Below are positions 6,632-10,274 of a stretch of DNA of 10,274 bases, piece by piece. The position numbers were made by a program, and so were the translations under genes. Each line of letters starts with the position of its first letter. The first letter of the stretch is position 1. This DNA is from Lachnospiraceae bacterium (lineage in GTDB: Bacteria > Bacillota > Clostridia > Lachnospirales > Lachnospiraceae). Location: the NCBI GenBank assembly GCA_017958465.1, contig JAGDCQ010000251.1, forward strand, positions 1 to 10,274, written 5' to 3'. The notes under the pieces were generated by a model, which saw only the letters and a program-made list of their open reading frames with translations, was not told the DNA's origin and made no database searches.

Positions 6632-7921
6632 ATGGCAGAAAACATTTTGAACGGTGGATTGGAGGTTTGCACCCAGATCCGTGACACTTTGAAGGAGCTC
6701 TCGGAAACGAGATCAGGCGCGGATGAGGCAAGATCGGCAGCCGCCCAGGCCGACAAGGCTGTAAAGGCGAAGGAAAAGGCAGTAAAGGACGAGATCGCCG
6801 CTACGATCAAGAAGCGCAAGGAAGACCTTGAGCAGTCTTACGATGAGCAGATCGACACCTTAAAACAGCGCACCAAGGCCGTAAAGGATGAAAAGGGCAA
6901 GGAGCGCGGTGAGCAGCAGGCAAAGCGCATCGAAAACGAGACCGCGGGAAACCGCGAGCGCGAACGCGAGCTGCTTTTAGAGATCCGCTCCATTTACAAA
7001 AGGGACGGGATCCCCACTCTTTTCAACACTAAGTTGTTTTATGCGCTTTTCATGCCGCGGACGCTCACAGAGATACTTGTGCTCGTTGCAGCTATCGTGA
7101 TCACCCTTATAGCGATCCCGACTCTCATCGTGTTTGTTTTCATGAAAAACCCGACGACAATTAAGACGATGCTTGTCTACTATGCGTGCGTGTTCATTTT
7201 TGTGGGCCTGTATATGCTCATCTCGTATCTTACAAAGAGCAAGTTCCGTCCTTCGTTTGTGGAGATACTGAAGCTTCGCAAGGAGATCCGTGCAAACAGG
7301 CGCGATATGCGTTCTGTTTCCCACAGGGTTCAGCGCGACAAGGACGACAGCAAGTACGATCTTGAGGCTTTTGATGTGGAGATGGAGCGCATAAAGGGCG
7401 AAGTTGAGCGCATCAACGAGAAAAAGAAAGAAGCACTCAAGGTATTTGAAAACGATACAAAGAACGTGATAGCTTCACAGTTAGAGGATAAGAACAGGGT
7501 AGAGCTCGACGAGCTTCGAAGCTTTGTGGAGACAAGAACGGCAGAAGAGAAGAGGCTTTCAGAGCACGCAAAGGACCTTGGGCTCTTTGTGACCTCCAAT
7601 TTTGAGCCTTTTATAGACAAGGCCGACCTTACTGTCCCGATCTTTGACAGGGCGGTGGCGTTCATGGAAAACGGTCGCGCAGCTACTGTTTCCGAAGCTC
7701 TTGAGCTTGCAAAGAACCCTGACGTGGCTGTGGCTCCGGAGGCTCCTTGCGAACCTGCAGCGGAGGAAACAGGCGACAGTGCAGAGCCTGCGGCTGTTGA
7801 CGCAACAGAGGCAGCTCCTTCCGACGAGACCCCTTTTGAGGCAAGTTCCTTAGAAGCAGTGGATTCAGTCCATGAGGTTTTGCCGGAGGCACAGAGCCCC
7901 TTTGACGGCTCAAACCAGTAA
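6632..7921 (+). CDS. Coiled-coil membrane protein of unknown function with a two-segment hairpin
   Basis: A 429-residue protein I cannot assign to a named family. Residues about 10-120 are highly charged and helical, likely coiled coil, rich in Lys, Glu, Arg and Ala. Two membrane segments (about 147-170 and 178-200) are joined by a very short loop (KNPTTIKT), so both long arms should lie on the same side. Basic residues on both outer flanks (for example KLRKEIRANRRD, 214-225) favour the cytoplasm. A second coiled coil spans about 210-315. A conserved-looking FVTSNFEPFIDKADLTVPIFD segment lies around 319-339. The tail (about 365-429) is acidic, rich in Ala, Pro and Glu, and probably disordered. 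The start is set by AGGAGGAAGG at 6618-6627. It sits between recR and the DUF5711 gene, which suggests an envelope or scaffold role, but this is inference. Confidence 0.82.
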   Translation: MAENILNGGLEVCTQIRDTLKELSETRSGADEARSAAAQADKAVKAKEKAVKDEIAATIKKRKEDLEQSYDEQIDTLKQRTKAVKDEKGKERGEQQAKRIENETAGNRERERELLLEIRSIYKRDGIPTLFNTKLFYALFMPRTLTEILVLVAAIVITLIAIPTLIVFVFMKNPTTIKTMLVYYACVFIFVGLYMLISYLTKSKFRPSFVEILKLRKEIRANRRDMRSVSHRVQRDKDDSKYDLEAFDVEMERIKGEVERINEKKKEALKVFENDTKNVIASQLEDKNRVELDELRSFVETRTAEEKRLSEHAKDLGLFVTSNFEPFIDKADLTVPIFDRAVAFMENGRAATVSEALELAKNPDVAVAPEAPCEPAAEETGDSAEPAAVDATEAAPSDETPFEASSLEAVDSVHEVLPEAQSPFDGSNQ

Positions 7922-7942
7922 ATAACGAGGAAAAGATCTTAA

Positions 7943-9103
7943 ATGGCCAAAGAGGAAAGCCCTAAGTCTAAAAAACGAATAGTGATCCTGCTTTTGGCAG
8001 TTGTCCTGCTTGGGGTCCTGGCCTTTGTGGGCTACAGGATCTACAGGCATATCACCGATCCCTACACCTCATTTGCAGTGGTTTACACTGAGGATATCGT
8101 GTATGGAGAGGGGATAGATTATGTCCCGTATCTTGACGGATACGTGCGCGTTACCCGGGACGGAGCGGAGGCAGTGGAGAGTGACGGCCTGCGGCTCTGG
8201 AACATGTCCTATATCATGAACGATCCCTCCATCGCCATATGCGGGAAATATGCGTCTGTTGCCGATATCGGCGGGCACCTTGTGGTGGTTACCGATGGTA
8301 TGGGCAACGTTTCGCGGGTGGAGATGCCCTACCGGATAGAAGAGGTGGAGTGCTCCTTGGCGGGCGTTACCGCCGTTCGCATGAACGACGCATCGGACGA
8401 CTATATCCGCCTTATAGATATCGCGGGGGAAAAGATCGCCGAAATAAAGACTGTTGAGGCTAAGGACGGCTTTCCCGTTGATATAGCCCTTTCCTACGAC
8501 GCCAAAAAACTGCTTACTTCCTACCTTGTGATAGAGGGGGAGAACAGCAGCGGATGGCTTACTTTCTACAATTTCGGGGATGTGGGGCAAAACCACACAA
8601 ACAACATCACAGGGATCTTTAAATATGATACTGTTGTCCCCGTCGTTAAGTTCCTTGGGAAGAACAGTGCCTGTGCGTTTTTTGATAAGGAGATCCGCTT
8701 TTTTTCAGTGCCTGAGGTCCCTTCCGAAGGGAAAAAGCTGGAGTTCAACGAGTATATCATTTCTGTGAGCGCCTCAGACAGTGGCCTTGTGGTTATGGAA
8801 AACAGTAAGGAATCCGGGATCCATTCCACGACGCGTGCCTACGACACCGCGGGAAACCTTGTTTTTGAGAGCAAGAGCAGCAACGAGCTTAAGGGCGCGA
8901 TGTATTACGGAAAGAATCTTCTATTTTATAATGAATACGCGTGCCAGATCCTCGGCAAAGACGGAAAAGTGGTCTACAACGGTAACTACGGCGGAATCGC
9001 CGTTAAAGCAATAGCTCCCGCAAACGGGAGAGACAGGCTCCTGCTTTTTGAGGACGGAAAGGTTACAACAATCCGGTTGACAAAAGGCGGTAAAGGGGAG
9101 TAA
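7943..9103 (+). CDS. DUF5711 family membrane-anchored protein, probable beta-propeller
   Basis: A 386-residue protein with a short basic cytoplasmic start (KSKKR), one membrane segment (about 12-32) and a large extracytoplasmic domain. The rest is strand-rich with repeated short blocks of the kind LRLWNMSYIMNDPSIAIC, YASVADIGGHLVVVTDGMG, and VSASDSGLVVMENSKESG. This pattern matches the DUF5711 family that I recall from Clostridia, whose body resembles a WD40 or PQQ-like beta-propeller. No catalytic residues are evident; a binding or sensing role outside the membrane is a guess. GAGG at 7927-7930 is a somewhat distant ribosome site for ATG 7943. It follows the coiled-coil gene by 21 bases and precedes cvpA by 26. 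The end of the gene contains the promoter candidate for cvpA. The family assignment is from memory and fairly confident. Confidence 0.83.
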   Translation: MAKEESPKSKKRIVILLLAVVLLGVLAFVGYRIYRHITDPYTSFAVVYTEDIVYGEGIDYVPYLDGYVRVTRDGAEAVESDGLRLWNMSYIMNDPSIAICGKYASVADIGGHLVVVTDGMGNVSRVEMPYRIEEVECSLAGVTAVRMNDASDDYIRLIDIAGEKIAEIKTVEAKDGFPVDIALSYDAKKLLTSYLVIEGENSSGWLTFYNFGDVGQNHTNNITGIFKYDTVVPVVKFLGKNSACAFFDKEIRFFSVPEVPSEGKKLEFNEYIISVSASDSGLVVMENSKESGIHSTTRAYDTAGNLVFESKSSNELKGAMYYGKNLLFYNEYACQILGKDGKVVYNGNYGGIAVKAIAPANGRDRLLLFEDGKVTTIRLTKGGKGE

Positions 9104-9106
9104 AAT
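9077..9106 (+). promoter_or_regulatory. Candidate sigma-A promoter before cvpA
   Basis: A perfect -35 box TTGACA (9077-9082) is separated by 18 bp from TAAAAT (9101-9106), a five-of-six match to the -10 consensus. The -10 box overlaps the stop codon of the DUF5711 gene. Transcription would start near 9112-9114, giving a very short leader before the cvpA ATG at 9130. This is the best promoter candidate located near a gene boundary in the window. A similar match inside the KDPG aldolase gene shows that chance matches of this quality can occur. Confidence 0.45.
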
Positions 9107-9116
9107 CTAAAGCAAA

Positions 9117-9130
9117 GGAAAGCGCTTACA
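9117..9130 (+). promoter_or_regulatory. Candidate CcpA catabolite-responsive element (cre)
   Basis: GGAAAGCGCTTACA matches the Bacillota cre consensus TGWAANCGNTNWCA at 13 of 14 positions, with only the first base differing, and has a perfect AAGCGCTT palindrome core. It lies immediately downstream of the candidate promoter at 9077-9106, where bound CcpA usually represses. The site also spans the ribosome binding site of cvpA (AAAGGA, 9114-9119), so part of the match may reflect that constraint. Confidence 0.45.
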
Positions 9131-9819
9131 TGAATGTTTTGTTAATTGTAGTTCTTGCCATACTGGTAATTGGCATAATTGTAGGATGGGTGCGTGGTTT
9201 CACAAATATCTTGTTTGAAACCGCTACCACTCTTGTGGCCATTATTGTGGCCGTGATCCTCTGTTCGCCGGTGGCGAAGGCCATCATGAAGAACGAAAAG
9301 CTTATGACGGGGCTTGAGACCAAGATCACAAAGTCCCTTAAGCTCGACGACCTGGCAAACAGGATGCCTTCTTCCGAAGAACTGCTTAAAAATGTGGGTC
9401 TTCCGTCCGTGATCACTAAAAACATCGCAAAAACCATCGACGGCAAGACAGGGTCGACAGCGAGAGCTGCCGCAACAGCTACATCCCAGTTCCTTGCAAA
9501 GATGATCATCTACGTTGCAGTATTCATCGTACTTGTCATTGTCGCGATCATCCTGCTGCATGTGCTGGACGGCTTCTTCGATCTTCTGAACAAGCTGCCG
9601 GTGCTAAAGGAGGTAAACTCGCTGGTGGGAGCTGTCGTGGGCCTGGTTTTTGCCTTGCTACTGGTATGGCTGTTCTTTGCGGTGGTCACGCTGTTTGGTT
9701 CCACAGGGTTTGGCGCAAGCATGCTTGAGTCCATCTCCTCAAACAAATTCTTAAGCTTCCTTTATAATAACAATATCCCGATGCAGTTTATCACCAACAG
9801 AGTCCAGAACCTGCTGTGA
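9130..9819 (+). CDS. cvpA: CvpA family membrane protein
   Basis: A 229-residue integral membrane protein of the CvpA family (named for a colicin V production gene in Escherichia coli; linked in other bacteria to envelope homeostasis, with no settled biochemical activity). Four membrane segments are visible at about 2-20, 27-46, 121-146 and 163-189. The GWVRGF motif after the first segment (19-24) and the LPVLKEVNSLVGAVVGL stretch (156-172) are typical of the family. Between segments two and three lies a 70-residue charged, helix-rich region (about 50-120), longer than in the compact enterobacterial form. The start is supported by AAAGGA at 9114-9119. It may form a transcription unit with the KDPG aldolase gene 41 bases downstream, given the promoter and cre candidates just before it. 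Confidence 0.87.
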   Translation: MNVLLIVVLAILVIGIIVGWVRGFTNILFETATTLVAIIVAVILCSPVAKAIMKNEKLMTGLETKITKSLKLDDLANRMPSSEELLKNVGLPSVITKNIAKTIDGKTGSTARAAATATSQFLAKMIIYVAVFIVLVIVAIILLHVLDGFFDLLNKLPVLKEVNSLVGAVVGLVFALLLVWLFFAVVTLFGSTGFGASMLESISSNKFLSFLYNNNIPMQFITNRVQNLL

Positions 9820-9860
9820 TGCGCACGTGGAGCAGAGTACAGATAAGAGAGGATAAATCT

Positions 9861-10274
9861 ATGAATGATGTTTTGACACGTTTCCAGAAACTCGGTATCA
9901 TCCCTGTAGTTAAGATCGACAATGCGAAAGATGCAGTTCCGCTTGCAAAGGCGCTTTGCGAGGGCGGGCTTCCCGTAGCGGAAGTGACTTTCAGGACAGA
10001 TGCGGCTGAAGAGGCCATCCGCGAGATGTCTAAGGCTTTCCCTGAGATGTTCGTGGGCGCAGGTACCGTTCTTACAACAGAGCAGGTAGACAGAGCAGTT
10101 GCAGCAGGCGCAAAGTTCATAGTATCACCCGGCTTTAATCCTGTAGTCGTAAAGTATTGCGTAGATAAGAACATCCCCATCACACCCGGCACTTCAAGCC
10201 CTTCAGAGATCGAGCAGGCTATAGGCTTTGGCCTTGAAGCTGTTAAGTTCTTCCCTGCAGAGGCTTCGGGCGGT
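9861..10274 (+). CDS. eda: KDPG/KHG aldolase, 3' end outside the window
   Basis: Class I aldolase that splits 2-keto-3-deoxy-6-phosphogluconate to pyruvate and glyceraldehyde 3-phosphate (and often 4-hydroxy-2-oxoglutarate), used in Entner-Doudoroff and hexuronate breakdown. Only the first 138 codons are present; the frame is open to the window edge and the family is about 205-215 residues, so roughly two thirds is seen. Key features are GIIPVVKI (12-19), the catalytic glutamate in VAEVTFRT (Glu41, with Arg45), GAGTVLT (66-72), FIVSPGFNP (86-94), TPGTSSPSE (108-116) and the Schiff-base lysine in AVKFFPAEA (Lys129). AGAGGAT (9848-9854) supports ATG 9861. The alternative symbol kdgA would suit a uronate operon. 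The 41-base gap to cvpA holds no terminator, so shared transcription is plausible. Confidence 0.95.
   Translation, partial: MNDVLTRFQKLGIIPVVKIDNAKDAVPLAKALCEGGLPVAEVTFRTDAAEEAIREMSKAFPEMFVGAGTVLTTEQVDRAVAAGAKFIVSPGFNPVVVKYCVDKNIPITPGTSSPSEIEQAIGFGLEAVKFFPAEASGG

Noticed and set aside
7447..7460. TGAAAACGATACAA as a second cre site
   Set aside because: It matches the consensus at only 12 of 14 positions, lies deep in the coiled-coil coding region and is not near any promoter candidate.
9873..9901. TTGACA-17 bp-TATCAT inside the KDPG aldolase gene
   Set aside because: It is a good promoter-like match, but it lies just after the start codon and the two halves encode ordinary conserved aldolase residues. 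No gene start follows that would use it. It serves as a caution on the cvpA promoter call.

Overview
The window is a continuous stretch of bacterial chromosome carrying twelve genes, all on the + strand. It looks like a member of the Bacillota, class Clostridia, and most likely the family Lachnospiraceae. That placement rests on my recognition of several Lachnospiraceae-type proteins (the flavodoxin-like/SCP2 protein, the 89-residue protein with a Phe-Arg-Met-Trp start, the DUF5711 protein), on strong AGGAGG-type ribosome binding sites, and on the dnaX-ybaB-recR order. It is an inference from gene content, not a database result.

Layout. Positions 5-1501 hold glycerol kinase (glpK). A rhomboid protease (1503-2141), a flavodoxin-like/SCP2 fusion protein (2131-3132), a small conserved protein (3144-3413) and a lipoprotein (3436-4077) follow. 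Next is the replication and repair cassette dnaX (4077-5606), ybaB/ebfC (5640-5999) and recR (6013-6606). After it come three membrane or envelope genes: a coiled-coil protein with a membrane hairpin (6632-7921), a DUF5711 membrane-anchored protein (7943-9103) and a CvpA-family protein (9130-9819). A KDPG aldolase gene (9861 to the end) is cut by the window edge.

Spacing. Gaps between genes run from an 11-base overlap to 41 bases. No stretch over 300 bases lacks a gene, and I found no intrinsic terminator, tRNA, rRNA, CRISPR array or mobile element. Several starts look translationally coupled: glpK to rhomboid, rhomboid to SCP2, and lipoprotein to dnaX.

Regulation and function. The clearest regulatory signal is just before cvpA: a TTGACA-18 bp-TAAAAT promoter candidate at 9077-9106, followed by a 13-of-14 match to the CcpA catabolite-responsive element at 9117-9130. 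If real, it would put cvpA and the KDPG aldolase gene under carbon catabolite control. The window mixes carbon metabolism at both ends (glycerol, 2-keto-3-deoxy sugar acids), core DNA metabolism in the middle, and poorly characterised envelope proteins on both sides of that core. Most genes are ordinary housekeeping or family-conserved genes. I see no clear sign of a defence system or other new multi-gene machine; the least explained parts are the coiled-coil/DUF5711/CvpA group and the SCP2 fusion.
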